DNA from: Pseudoalteromonas rhizosphaerae | GTDB taxonomy: Bacteria; Pseudomonadota; Gammaproteobacteria; Enterobacterales; Alteromonadaceae | Reading direction: 5' to 3' | Length of the DNA stretch: 64,000 nucleotides | NCBI RefSeq assembly: GCF_902498845.1 | Contig: NZ_CABVLM010000014.1 | Location: 1 to 64,000, forward strand | Shown here: positions 46,024-55,283 of the stretch, piece after piece | Position numbering within the stretch: the first letter of the stretch is position 1 | Layout: each line of letters begins with the position of its first letter | Position numbers and translations under genes: made by a program | The notes under the pieces: generated by a model | What the model was told of the DNA's origin: nothing | Database searches by the model: none | The model's input: only the letters and a program-made list of their open reading frames with translations

Positions 46024-48675
46024 TTAGAATCGGAAGTTTGCACCTAGTACGAATCTACGACCATTTTGGTAGATAGATAGTACACGATCTTCACTAGTGT
46101 TGAACTCAACAACTTTTTCATCAGTTAAGTTTATAGCTTCTAATACAACCGAAATATTTTCAGTTACATTATAAGTAGTACTAAAATCTAACTGACCGTA
46201 GTCATCATTCCACAATTCTGTACCTGATGAATGAAGTCCTTTGTACCATTTAGTACGATAGTTATACATTGCACGAACAGAAAACATATCATTTTCATAA
46301 AATGCAGAAGCGTTTAACATATTTTCTGATGCGCCCATAACTAAACCTGAACCAGGGTTTGCTACATCACGTTCGCCATCATTATTTGCATCTGTGTATG
46401 TATAGTTAGCAGACACACCAAAACCATTACCTAAATCATACTGAAGTGATGCTTCTAAACCTGTTGTAGTACCACCTTCACCATTTGCAGGACGAGAAAC
46501 TGTTGCTGTAACCCAGCTAGAAGTTTGCTGATCATAAAAATCTTGCGAAGATGTAGCTGTAGTTTGATAACTTTCAATATCTTTATAGAATAACGTCACA
46601 GCGAATAATGACGCATCATCAAAATAGTATTCCCAAGCGGCATCAAACTGGTTTGCTATTTGTGGTGCTAGGTTAGGGTTACCGGCTTGTGCTGTAGGGT
46701 TCGTTTCTCCTAAATCACCAGGCGCTGTAATTGGCGATATATCAAAGAAGTTAGGACGAGCCATTGTTCTAGCTGCAGAAAGGCGAACAATTTGGTCTTC
46801 TGCTAAGTCATATGACAAGTTAAAATTAGGTAAAATCTCTGTATAGCTGCGAGATTCAGTAACCCATTCAAGTGTTGTTGGTGTTAAATTTGCATTTTCA
46901 CCTGGATTTTTAACTGTTAATAGACCAGCTGAATCAGAAGAGAATAAGTAACCTGAAGAGTCTTGATCTGTTCTCGCTACACGAATACCAATATTACCGC
47001 GGTAATCATCGCCAGAAAAATCACCTTGTACATAATAAGATGTTTTCTTTTCAACTACTTCAAAGATCTCACCTAAGTTTTTATGTACAGCATAAGAGGC
47101 ATTTGGACCTAAACCAAGTTCTATCATTTGAGCGCTGTTATGCGTTAATTGTTGCGTAATATCACCATTAACAACATCCGCACCTACGCTATCACTACCG
47201 ACAGCAAGATCACACTTCGCTAAGGTATTACATTGCGAAGACAAGATCTGGGCCATGTAATTAGGGCTTGTACCATCCGTTGCAACACCCCAATGCCAGC
47301 TATATGCATTTCTGTCTTGTGTACGTTTTTGATCGCGATATTTCACACCAAATTTAACAGCTGTGAATGCACCTAATTCTACAGGTACATCAAAGTCAAC
47401 TTGCCCATATGACTCATCATCAGTTGTTGGTTTATTACCACCCCAAATCCAACCACCATTAAATTTAGAAGGATCAGTACCATCAACCCCAGCATTTACT
47501 GTAGGTGTAGAGCCTGTTAAATCGAAGTTATAGTCACCTTGTCCACCATATTCCCACGATGTTTCATTTAAAGTACCCCCTTCAGCTGCAGTAGTACCTA
47601 ACTCAACATTCATAGAGAAAGAATCAGTTGCAAAATCAACATCTAAGTGAATTGAGTTTGTATCTGTTTTTGAAATACGGTTGATGTGATTCCAACGAAC
47701 ATCGGTACCACCAGTGCCTTTAACTGCATTACTGCCTACGTATGTTAAATCAGCTCCTGCGCCAGGATTCATAAGTAAGAAATTAGAGTTAGTGTTATTA
47801 ACATCCATTTTCGAATCTAAGATGTTTAATGTTGCACTAAAATCATCAGAAGGTGCGAACTGAATTGAACTGAAGAAAGTTGTTCTTTCACGATCTTGAC
47901 GGAAAACAGGAACGCCCATAGTACGCGGCGCGTAAGTACCGTCAGCTGAATTTGCATCCCAACCTAGTACTTCAAAACCTTCACGACGAACTGTACGGTC
48001 AGATTTTGAACCTGAGATCAAAATACCAAACTTTTCGTCTTCGTTTTTCCAAGAATAAAAACCTTCAACTAATGGATCATGTTCTTCTGATGATTCTGAA
48101 TACTGACTCTGTAACGTGATATGAGTCGTGCCAGAATCTAAATCGAGTGGTTTACGCGTTCTTAAAATAACAGTACCACCAATTGAACCTTCATCTAAAC
48201 GAGCTTCTGGTGATTTGTATACTTCAAGGCTACTTACTAGTGAAGAAGGTAGCATAGTGAAGTTAAAACTACGTGATGGATTATCAAGTATAAACCAATC
48301 AGCTGTACCTACGTTTTGACCATTCAATAAAGTACGGTTTTTAGTCGGATCAGAACCACGAACAGTAATTTTTTCACCTTCACCAAACTCACGGCTAACA
48401 CCAACACCTGTAATACGTGAAAGTGATTCAGCAACGTTTTTATCTGGGAATTTACCAATATCTTCTGCAGTAATGGAGTCGACAACAGCATTTGCAAAAC
48501 GCTTATTGTTAATATCAGCTTTAGCTGAAGCGCGAATACCACGTACTTCAATGACTTCTACGTCTTCTTGAACTTTTACTTCGTCAGCTGCATAAACAGC
48601 ACCAGTGAATCCGGCACTCATTACAAGACCGATATTTACTGCTAATAAGCTTTTTTTAAAATTTTTAGCTAACAC
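46024..48675 (-). CDS. TonB-dependent receptor 4, sugar-locus type
   Basis: An 883-residue outer-membrane receptor. The start is GTG at 48675, with GGGG 8 nt upstream; no ATG sits nearby. Signal peptide to about VYAADE, then IEVRGIRAS, a plug of the TonB-Xanth-Caul type (GKFPDKNVAESLSRITGVG, TVRGSDPTKNRTLLNGQNV, VYKSPEARLDEGSIGGTVIL) and a barrel ending GANFRF. Two TGACANCGNTGTCA sites lie upstream (48732 and 49145). With pgl-zwf, pgi and a LacI regulator next door, the ligand is probably a hexose-containing oligosaccharide or glucoside, an inference from context. Confidence 0.88.
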   Translation of the reverse strand: MLAKNFKKSLLAVNIGLVMSAGFTGAVYAADEVKVQEDVEVIEVRGIRASAKADINNKRFANAVVDSITAEDIGKFPDKNVAESLSRITGVGVSREFGEGEKITVRGSDPTKNRTLLNGQNVGTADWFILDNPSRSFNFTMLPSSLVSSLEVYKSPEARLDEGSIGGTVILRTRKPLDLDSGTTHITLQSQYSESSEEHDPLVEGFYSWKNEDEKFGILISGSKSDRTVRREGFEVLGWDANSADGTYAPRTMGVPVFRQDRERTTFFSSIQFAPSDDFSATLNILDSKMDVNNTNSNFLLMNPGAGADLTYVGSNAVKGTGGTDVRWNHINRISKTDTNSIHLDVDFATDSFSMNVELGTTAAEGGTLNETSWEYGGQGDYNFDLTGSTPTVNAGVDGTDPSKFNGGWIWGGNKPTTDDESYGQVDFDVPVELGAFTAVKFGVKYRDQKRTQDRNAYSWHWGVATDGTSPNYMAQILSSQCNTLAKCDLAVGSDSVGADVVNGDITQQLTHNSAQMIELGLGPNASYAVHKNLGEIFEVVEKKTSYYVQGDFSGDDYRGNIGIRVARTDQDSSGYLFSSDSAGLLTVKNPGENANLTPTTLEWVTESRSYTEILPNFNLSYDLAEDQIVRLSAARTMARPNFFDISPITAPGDLGETNPTAQAGNPNLAPQIANQFDAAWEYYFDDASLFAVTLFYKDIESYQTTATSSQDFYDQQTSSWVTATVSRPANGEGGTTTGLEASLQYDLGNGFGVSANYTYTDANNDGERDVANPGSGLVMGASENMLNASAFYENDMFSVRAMYNYRTKWYKGLHSSGTELWNDDYGQLDFSTTYNVTENISVVLEAINLTDEKVVEFNTSEDRVLSIYQNGRRFVLGANFRF

Positions 48676-48731
48676 AGGATTCCCCTTGAATCATTTTGTT
48701 GGTTTTATTTATCACTTCTGCCCAGTGATGA

Positions 48732-48745
48732 TGACAGCGTTGTCA
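48732..48745. promoter_or_regulatory. LacI-family operator 1 of receptor 4
   Basis: TGACAGCGTTGTCA, CG-centred palindrome with a single asymmetric position, extended by AT/AT flanks. It lies about 57 nt upstream of the receptor start, inside the expected promoter. Confidence 0.7.
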
Positions 48746-49142
48746 TCTAGTAACAAACCATACACTCTAAATTACATTTGTGCTACATCTTTTTAGCCGT
48801 TTTGTGCAAAAAAATAGCTATAAAAATAATAACCAATTGAATATTAATACATTAAAAAAATAGAGTTTATAAATTGTTACAGTTTTACGGCGGGAATATA
48901 GCATGGTTAAGTTCAAAAAGAGAAAACCAAATGGACTGTTTTAGGTAATTTTATGATTTTAGATAAGTCTTAGTGTAAAAAAAACGTTCCACTTTAACTA
49001 TACAGAAATTACATTTCGCTTTTTTGCTGATAAGGATATAACTTTAGCTGGATGAACAAAAACACATCTTTTCACATTAATATTGCAGATAAATTAGGGC
49101 AAATAATTTATCAAGGGGAATTCATTAATAGTTATCAACACC

Positions 49143-49160
49143 AATGACAGCGCTGTCATT
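49143..49160. promoter_or_regulatory. LacI-family operator 2 of receptor 4 (18-bp perfect palindrome)
   Basis: AATGACAGCGCTGTCATT is perfectly symmetric. From memory this matches the AATGACARCGYTGTCATT type proposed for the NagR regulators of Shewanella. It lies about 413 bp from operator 1, which would allow looping. Confidence 0.7.
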
Positions 49161-49484
49161 TTGTATTCTAAAGAGTTACGCTATTAATGTCTACCTTTAT
49201 TTCCCCCCATAGCCTACCCTTTTCATTGAAAATTTTAGAGAGCTATAGGAACCGTGAAAATTACTCATATAATTGTTCTATATGGATAATTTTTAATGTA
49301 GTTAGTGAAGTTTTTTAAACCACTAAGATACTCATGTTTTTAATAAAGTAGACATAAGTAGCCACATTTCAACAAACAACTAGTTAACTCACACTATTTG
49401 TGAGGCTTGTTATTTAGTGAAGATAAGTCACTGGCAGATAGATCACATTACGCTCCAAACTTAATAATTGCCGGGCGTTATATA

Positions 49485-49558
49485 ATACCAATCAACTTAA
49501 ATATTTAACCATTCTAGCGAAGCTATAAATGGTCAGTAACTTAACACGATTGTATAAC
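49485..49558. repeat. Intergenic repeat, copy 1
   Basis: About 74 bp nearly identical to 62680-62751. It opens with ATACCAATC, closes with GATTG-TATAAC, and contains an inner inverted repeat (ACCATT...AATGGT). Copy 2 has GATTGGTATAAC at its right end, so together they suggest terminal inverted repeats of a small MITE- or REP-like element. Confidence 0.75.
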
Positions 49559-49638
49559 TGTTGTTTTCGATAAAAATAAATAAGCGAAAATAATAAAGAT
49601 CTTGCAAGTGCGATACAGATAAATTTAGAAGAGAAACA

Positions 49639-49666
49639 AAAATGCAGGCTTTATAGCCTGCATTTT
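49639..49666 (-). terminator. Terminator of the zwf-pgl operon
   Basis: AAAATGCAGGCT / AGCCTGCATTTT around TTAT, with five T following on the minus strand. It lies 24 nt past the pgl stop. Confidence 0.85.
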
Positions 49667-49689
49667 AAAGTTTGGGTCGATTGGGGTCG

Positions 49690-50400
49690 TTACGGAGCCC
49701 AATAAACTTCAATATTTATTGTTGGGTGATTTAAAACTGCACGTAGTGGCATGTCGTTTTCATCTCCACCGGCTTTTGCTGCTTTATATACAGCAAGCTT
49801 TTCTTCTCCACTGATCAGTAACTTAACCACTTTAGACTGCGCAATCGCTGCTAAAGTTAACGTCATACGTTCGGTAATATTCCCTGTTACTTCACTTTCT
49901 ATAGCATTAATTGCACATACCAATTGTGATGTTTCAAGCCCTTGCTGTAAACCGCCCGCATGTGGAAATAATGAAGCGGTATGACCATCCGGTCCCATGC
50001 CTAATATAGTTACATCAAATGGACGTTTCAGTTGTTGGTACGCAGCTTCACATTCTGCACTACCCTGTTGGGCAGTCTCGGCATTGTTTTTCATAGTAAT
50101 GAAGTTAGCTGCCGCCCCATGATTTTGTAATAACGTGCTCTTAATAAACGCTTCATTACTTTTTTCATGTGCTGCATCAACCCAACGTTCATCAACCATA
50201 GCAACATCTATCTTTGCCCAATCTAATGCTAGATTAGATAAGTGCTTATAAGCGGGTGCAGGTGATGAACCACCTGATACCATCAGTACGGCACGGCCAT
50301 CAGCTTCAATACCGTTGACTAAACTTTGTTCAAGTGTTGTAGATAACTCAGCGGTTAATGCATCTTTTGAATCAAAAAATTTCTCTACGATGGTTGCCAT
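49690..50400 (-). CDS. pgl: 6-phosphogluconolactonase
   Basis: A 236-residue enzyme hydrolysing 6-phosphogluconolactone in the oxidative pentose-phosphate and Entner-Doudoroff routes. Motifs: LMVSGGSSPAPAYKHLS (38-54), DVAMVDERWVD (65-75), ILGMGPDGHTASLFPHA (about 131-147). It starts 2 nt after the zwf stop, forming a zwf-pgl operon ended by the terminator at 49639-49666. Confidence 0.95.
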   Translation of the reverse strand: MATIVEKFFDSKDALTAELSTTLEQSLVNGIEADGRAVLMVSGGSSPAPAYKHLSNLALDWAKIDVAMVDERWVDAAHEKSNEAFIKSTLLQNHGAAANFITMKNNAETAQQGSAECEAAYQQLKRPFDVTILGMGPDGHTASLFPHAGGLQQGLETSQLVCAINAIESEVTGNITERMTLTLAAIAQSKVVKLLISGEEKLAVYKAAKAGGDENDMPLRAVLNHPTINIEVYWAP

Positions 50401-50402
50401 TG

Positions 50403-51875
50403 TTATGCCTTATCGCCAGTGTTAAACCAAACATGGTTATTTTCAGCTAATAGTTCATCAGCATCATCAGGCCCCCAGCTACCAGCACGGTATAAAGCAG
50501 GCTTACCTTTTTCTTGCCAGCGCTCGATAATTGGGTCAATCCATTTCCAAGCTTGACGTACTTCATCACGATGAATAAACAGGGATGGATTATTTGCAGC
50601 TGCATCTAACATCAAGCGCTTGTACGCATCTGAATGGAAACCATTGCTATAAGCTTGCGATAGCTCAATGTTCATGGTTACCGGCTCTAATTGCATCTCT
50701 AAATTATCAAGACGCTTTGACATCAAGGTTAATTGAATTGTCTCTTCAGGCTGAAGGCGGATAACCAAACGGTTTGGTTCAATATTGCCAACATTATCAC
50801 CATAAACATTGTGTGATACTTTTTTGTATTCAACGACAATTTCGGCACAACGTTTTGCCATACGTTTACCTGTACGAAGGTAAAATGGCACGCCCGCCCA
50901 ACGCCAGTTATCAATATGAGCACGAATAGCAACAAATGTTTCTGTTTTACTTGAACCTTCATTTAACTCTTCTAAGTAACCTGGGACAATTTTGCCATCC
51001 AAATCACCGGGTACATATTGACCACGAATGATGTTGTCATCTACATCCGTTGCAACAAGTGGGCGCAATGATTCTAATACTTTCAGCTTTTCGGTGCGAA
51101 TGCTGTTTGCATTAAGTTTATTTGGTGATTCCATCGCGACTAAACATAACAATTGTAATAAATGGTTTTGCACCATGTCACGTAAAGCGCCGGCTTTATC
51201 ATAAAAACCAGCACGGCTTTCAAGGCCAACAGTTTCAGATAAGCTGATTTGAATATTATCGATTGATTTAGCATCCCACATATTTTCAAATAATGAATTT
51301 GAAAAACGCAGTGCCATTAAGTTTTGTACCGTTTCTTTACCTAAGTAATGATCAATACGGAAGATTTGCTCTTCGCTAAAGTATTCAGCAATTTTTGCAT
51401 TGATCTCTTCTGCTGAATTACCGCAATAACCAATTGGTTTTTCAACAACGACACGTGATGTAGCAGTGATCAGACCTTTGCTAGACAGTATTTCACAGCA
51501 GCTACCATATACCGCAGGTGGAAGTGATAAATAGAACACCCGAGATTTGTCTGCATCGTGCTCATCTAGTATTGTTTTTAGTTTATCCCAATCATCGTCT
51601 GCTTCGGTTACATTCGTGACTACTGGCACCAAACACGCTGAAAAAGCTTTCCAATCTTTGGCATTAAACTCACCTTTACCTAAAAATTCTTTTAGCGCTT
51701 GATGAGCTGTTTCTATGTATTCCGCACGTTTACTTTCTTCACGAACCGTCGGTAAAATACGCGAACCTTGTGGAAGGTTGCCTTCTTGATATGCGCGATA
51801 CATTGCAGGTAATAATTTGCGTAATGCAAGATCACCACCGCCCCCAAAAATTACAATATCAAAAGGATTTAACAT
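50403..51875 (-). CDS. zwf: Glucose-6-phosphate 1-dehydrogenase
   Basis: A 490-residue NADP-linked dehydrogenase of cytoplasm. The NAD(P)-binding N-terminus is IVIFGGGGDLALRKL (8-22), the substrate signature RIDHYLGKETVQNL is near 175, and EKPIG appears near 146. Length is standard. It heads the zwf-pgl operon. The 302-bp spacer upstream holds hairpins but no HexR-type box that I could recognise. Confidence 0.96.
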   Translation of the reverse strand: MLNPFDIVIFGGGGDLALRKLLPAMYRAYQEGNLPQGSRILPTVREESKRAEYIETAHQALKEFLGKGEFNAKDWKAFSACLVPVVTNVTEADDDWDKLKTILDEHDADKSRVFYLSLPPAVYGSCCEILSSKGLITATSRVVVEKPIGYCGNSAEEINAKIAEYFSEEQIFRIDHYLGKETVQNLMALRFSNSLFENMWDAKSIDNIQISLSETVGLESRAGFYDKAGALRDMVQNHLLQLLCLVAMESPNKLNANSIRTEKLKVLESLRPLVATDVDDNIIRGQYVPGDLDGKIVPGYLEELNEGSSKTETFVAIRAHIDNWRWAGVPFYLRTGKRMAKRCAEIVVEYKKVSHNVYGDNVGNIEPNRLVIRLQPEETIQLTLMSKRLDNLEMQLEPVTMNIELSQAYSNGFHSDAYKRLMLDAAANNPSLFIHRDEVRQAWKWIDPIIERWQEKGKPALYRAGSWGPDDADELLAENNHVWFNTGDKA

Positions 51876-52177
51876 AATTTACTCTCTACGTTTGCTATGC
51901 CCAGTTGTCAACTATCCACTATTGATAGTGCGGGCATACATTCTTGTTGTTTAGTTGATGTCAGCTTTTTGGCATCGTACTCGAGAAAAAGCCTGTTGAA
52001 TTCGCTTGTTTTTATCGCTGAATATTGATCCAGCTGTATTCATTTCAAACTGGTAATTAAATGAGTCTTAGGGGCTCTGTATATCCTCTCACAAATATAC
52101 AGGCCCTAAGAACTCCAGCGCTACCCGTTCAAAGGTATTTGGTTACACAGCACAATTGATTGTGCTGTGCGAATTTT
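51876..52177. promoter_or_regulatory. pgi-zwf spacer with two hairpins
   Basis: No gene in 302 bp. A long hairpin (52067-52110: CTTAGGG...TATAT pairing with ATATACAGGCCCTAAG, one bulge) and an 11-bp stem (52146-52169: CACAGCACAAT with ATTGTGCTGTG), the second followed by six T on the plus strand. They may end the pgi message or act as RNA processing signals. The zwf promoter should also lie here. Confidence 0.5.
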
Positions 52178-53824
52178 TTACTGCGCTCGACGTTGTTTAT
52201 AATAGCTCATTAAGCCATTTGTCGAACTATCATGTGGATGGTTTATATTATCATCCAGTAACTCAGCTTCAATTTTTGAGGCTAAGCCTTTACCAAGTTC
52301 AACACCCCATTGATCGAAAGAACAGATCTCTAAAATGATGCCTTGGCAGAAAATTTTATGCTCATATAAGGCAATTAATCGCCCCACCGTTTTTGCATCA
52401 ACCGTATCTAACAGCATTGATGTTGTAGGACGGTTACCACGGTGGATTTTATGATTAATTAGCGCAGCTATTTCAGCCTCTGATTTGCCTTTTGCGGTTA
52501 AATCAGCGCGAACTTGCTCGGCATCAACCCCCATCATCATCGCTTCTGTTTGTGCAAAAAAGTTCGATAATAAAATGCCGTGATGCTGACCAATATTAAC
52601 CTGAGGTTTAATAGAGGCAATAAAATCAGCTGGTACAATCACATTGCCTTGGTGCAAACACTGATAAAAAGCATGTTGACCATTAATGCCGGTCATACCC
52701 CAAATAATCGGCACTGTAGTATACGGTACGGTATTACCCGCAAAATTAACGTGCTTACCATTACTTTCCATTTCACCTTGCTGCAAATAAGCTGGCAACA
52801 TGTGTAATGCTTGATCGTAAGGTAAAATAACCTGTGAGTCGAAACCTAAAAAGCTGGTATTCCATACGCTCAACAAAGCCATTAACAATGGTACATTTTC
52901 TGCAAATTCGGCCGTTTTAAAGTGTTCATCAACTTCAAAAGCGCCTTCAAGAATCGCTTCAAATGCATCAAAACCTAAATATAATGCAATTGGTAAGCCT
53001 ATCGCACTCCATAATGAAAAGCGACCACCTACCCAATCCCACATTGTGAATACGTTTTCATCAGCAATACCAAACGCTGCCGTTTTTTCTAAATTAGTGC
53101 TCACTGCAACAAAGTGCTTAGCAATGGCTTGCTTGTCATCGGCTGACTCTAAAAACCATGCAACGGCGGTTTTTGCATTGGTCATGGTTTCAGATGTAGT
53201 AAAGGTTTTTGACGAAATCACAAACAAAGTTGTTTCAGGATCGATGTCTTTCAATACTGACGCAATTTGTACGCCATCAACATTTGAAACGTAATGTACT
53301 TTTAATGAGTCATCTGCATAGCTTTTTAGTGCTTCCGTGGCCATTTGTGGGCCTAAGTTTGAACCACCGACACCAATGCTCACAACATCTTTCACGGCTT
53401 TACCGGTATAACCTAACCATTGCCCGCTACGTACTTTTTCAACGAACAACTTAATTTTTTGTAACTCAGCGTTAACCACCGAACTTACATTCTCGCCATC
53501 TACAACTAATGATGATGCACTACGGTTACGAAGTGCAGTATGAAGCACGGCTCTATCTTCGGTGATATTAATTTTTTCACCGCTGAACATTTTATCTCGC
53601 CAGTTAGCGATATCGCACTCTTGTGCTAAAGACAGTAACTGTGTCATCACACTGTTATCAATCAATTGTTTTGAATAATCAAATAAAACACCTGGGATCT
53701 GAGTCGAAAATTGCTCGAATCGCGTGCTGTTATTGGCAAATAAATCTTTAAGATGAACTTCCTTCATCTTATTTGCACTTACTTGTAATGTTTGCCAACT
53801 AGCTAACTGTGAACGACAACTCAT
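52178..53824 (-). CDS. pgi: Glucose-6-phosphate isomerase
   Basis: A 548-residue isomerase linking glucose-6-phosphate and fructose-6-phosphate. Signatures: ISSKTFTTSETM, VGGRFSLWSAIGLPIAL and GQHHGILLSNFFAQTEAMM. The C-terminal SIS-domain portion ends DSSTNGLMSYYKQRR, with the usual FDQWGVELGK. I chose the ATG at 53824 because AAGGGG lies 9 nt upstream; an ATG at 53833 is an alternative. An operator-like TGACAACGCTATCA lies about 110 nt upstream, so it may share control with receptor 4. Confidence 0.95.
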   Translation of the reverse strand: MSCRSQLASWQTLQVSANKMKEVHLKDLFANNSTRFEQFSTQIPGVLFDYSKQLIDNSVMTQLLSLAQECDIANWRDKMFSGEKINITEDRAVLHTALRNRSASSLVVDGENVSSVVNAELQKIKLFVEKVRSGQWLGYTGKAVKDVVSIGVGGSNLGPQMATEALKSYADDSLKVHYVSNVDGVQIASVLKDIDPETTLFVISSKTFTTSETMTNAKTAVAWFLESADDKQAIAKHFVAVSTNLEKTAAFGIADENVFTMWDWVGGRFSLWSAIGLPIALYLGFDAFEAILEGAFEVDEHFKTAEFAENVPLLMALLSVWNTSFLGFDSQVILPYDQALHMLPAYLQQGEMESNGKHVNFAGNTVPYTTVPIIWGMTGINGQHAFYQCLHQGNVIVPADFIASIKPQVNIGQHHGILLSNFFAQTEAMMMGVDAEQVRADLTAKGKSEAEIAALINHKIHRGNRPTTSMLLDTVDAKTVGRLIALYEHKIFCQGIILEICSFDQWGVELGKGLASKIEAELLDDNINHPHDSSTNGLMSYYKQRRAQ

Positions 53825-53933
53825 TTTTAACATCCCCTTAAACTTGCAACAAACTGATTTATAACTATCTTTAGATTAAAAAAGTGTACTAATAGCGTAT
53901 TAACTTACAAATAAATTTAACGATAAGTTAGAA

Positions 53934-53947
53934 TGACAACGCTATCA
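53934..53947. promoter_or_regulatory. LacI-family operator-like site, pgi side
   Basis: TGACAACGCTATCA, fitting TGACANCGNTRTCA. It lies about 110 nt upstream of pgi in the 349-bp spacer to the regulator gene; no gene fits in that spacer. Confidence 0.55.
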
Positions 53948-53999
53948 ACAAGCTAATTTTATATTTTACAATCGAGATAATAACGTACTTTTACTCATT

Positions 54000-54013
54000 T
54001 GACACCGGTATCA
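54000..54013. promoter_or_regulatory. LacI-family operator-like site, regulator side
   Basis: TGACACCGGTATCA, differing from the site 66 bp away at two central positions only (TGACAMCGSTATCA). It may mediate autoregulation of the LacI gene starting at 54174. Confidence 0.5.
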
Positions 54014-54173
54014 TAAAAATTATCTCAATTATTTTACTGCTAATTTTACTGAACATTAGATACACTAACTGGTCTTGATGAAGAAATAATGAATAACACG
54101 TTTGTTAAGTCTACTTAGGTGTATTCTTATCAGGAACATATCAACACTAAAACAATAACCTAAAAGTAACTCT

Positions 54174-55202
54174 ATGAAAGTAACTATAAATGATGTAGCG
54201 AGGCTCGCCGGGGTTTCGATGAAAACGGTTTCACGGGTAATAAATAAAGAACCATCTGTTCGTAAAAAAACTTACGATACAGTCATGGATGCTGTAAAAG
54301 AGCTGAACTATCAGCCAAATCTTGCAGCACGAAACCTTGCTGGCACGTCATCATTTACGGTAGGCTTAGTTTATGACAATCCTAATGCGTATTATGTGAT
54401 TGATATGCAAAATGGTGTGCTTTCTCGCTGTAAAGACGAAGGCTATGAATTGGTGATCCATCCATGCACTTATACAGATGCAAACATGAAAGATGAATTT
54501 ATCACCATGATAAAGCGCTCTCGCTTAGCTGGGCTTGTGCTTACACCGCCATTATCAGAGCAAAGTAGCATCACCAATTTACTCGATGAGTTAAATATTC
54601 ATTACGTTAGGGTGTTATCTGGGCGACCATCAGATGATGATCAAGACACCTGTATTTATGTTAACGATTATAAAGCCGCGTATGAGATCACCACTCACCT
54701 TTTAACTCATGGACATGAAAATATTGGCTTTATCTGTGGCGATAAAGAACATAAATCGACGTCTGAACGCCTTGAAGGTTATAAAGCAGCGCTGGCAGAT
54801 CATCATAAAGAATTTGATAAACGCTTTGTTTACGATGGTAAATATTCGTTTGAGTCGGGTGTTGAAGGTGCAAAGCACTTGTTAGCCGAGAATAACACCT
54901 TGGCTATAACCGCTATATTAGGTGGCAACGATGAAATGGCCGCTGGCGCCCTATTTGCATCACGCTTAATGGGTATTGCTATTCCTGAACAGTTATCTAT
55001 TACTGGCTTTGAGGATTCTCCTTTCTCTCGTCAGACATGGCCAAAGTTAACTACCGCTCATCAAGCAAACGATGTTATCTCTCAACATGCAGCACGGTTA
55101 TTATTTACCAAAACTCGCGGTGCTCGTAACCAAGATAAAGACATCATCACATCATTTACACCATCAATTGTGATCCGTGAAAGTTCAGGGCCTAAACAGT
55201 AG
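54174..55202 (+). CDS. LacI-family transcriptional regulator
   Basis: A 342-residue repressor: N-terminal helix-turn-helix (VTINDVARLAGVSMKTVSRVIN, about 2-23) with the hinge NYQPNLAARNLAG, then a periplasmic-binding-protein-type sensor domain to about residue 330. Such proteins bind CG-centred palindromes as dimers and respond to sugars or sugar phosphates. Four TGACANCGNTRTCA sites lie near its own gene, pgi and receptor 4, so it is the best candidate binder. It does not look like the owner of the maltodextrin operators: none occurs near it. The effector could be glucose, a glucoside or GlcNAc; not determinable. Confidence 0.9.
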   Translation: MKVTINDVARLAGVSMKTVSRVINKEPSVRKKTYDTVMDAVKELNYQPNLAARNLAGTSSFTVGLVYDNPNAYYVIDMQNGVLSRCKDEGYELVIHPCTYTDANMKDEFITMIKRSRLAGLVLTPPLSEQSSITNLLDELNIHYVRVLSGRPSDDDQDTCIYVNDYKAAYEITTHLLTHGHENIGFICGDKEHKSTSERLEGYKAALADHHKEFDKRFVYDGKYSFESGVEGAKHLLAENNTLAITAILGGNDEMAAGALFASRLMGIAIPEQLSITGFEDSPFSRQTWPKLTTAHQANDVISQHAARLLFTKTRGARNQDKDIITSFTPSIVIRESSGPKQ

Positions 55203-55210
55203 CTACAGCC

Positions 55211-55261
55211 TTGACTGATAATAAATAAGGCGCTAAAAGCGCCTTATTTATTATCAGTCAA
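55211..55261. terminator. 24-bp perfect-stem hairpin between convergent genes
   Basis: The left arm 55211-55234 pairs with 55238-55261 without mismatch around AAA. The core GGCGCT/AGCGCC is flanked by A/T-rich arms, so on either strand a TTATTTATT tract follows the GC core. It lies between the LacI gene stop (55202) and the fusion gene stop (55284) and likely ends both. Confidence 0.75.
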
Positions 55262-55283
55262 TTGCCAGTCTTCTGCCCTGTTA

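Larger units (their letters stand above)
48676..49689. promoter_or_regulatory. 1-kb upstream region of receptor 4
   Basis: About 1 kb without a supportable gene. From the receptor side it contains operator 1 (48732-48745), operator 2 (49143-49160), the intergenic repeat (49485-49558) and the pgl terminator (49639-49666). The long unexplained middle part is AT-rich; a small RNA or an unrecognised promoter could lie there. Confidence 0.5.

Noticed and set aside
51876..52177. HexR operator upstream of zwf
   Set aside because: I found no TGTAATTAAATTACA-type sequence there.
54174..55202. MalR for the maltodextrin locus
   Set aside because: The sites near this gene are TGACANCGNTRTCA, not TGCATACGTATGCA, and it lies 34 kb from that locus.
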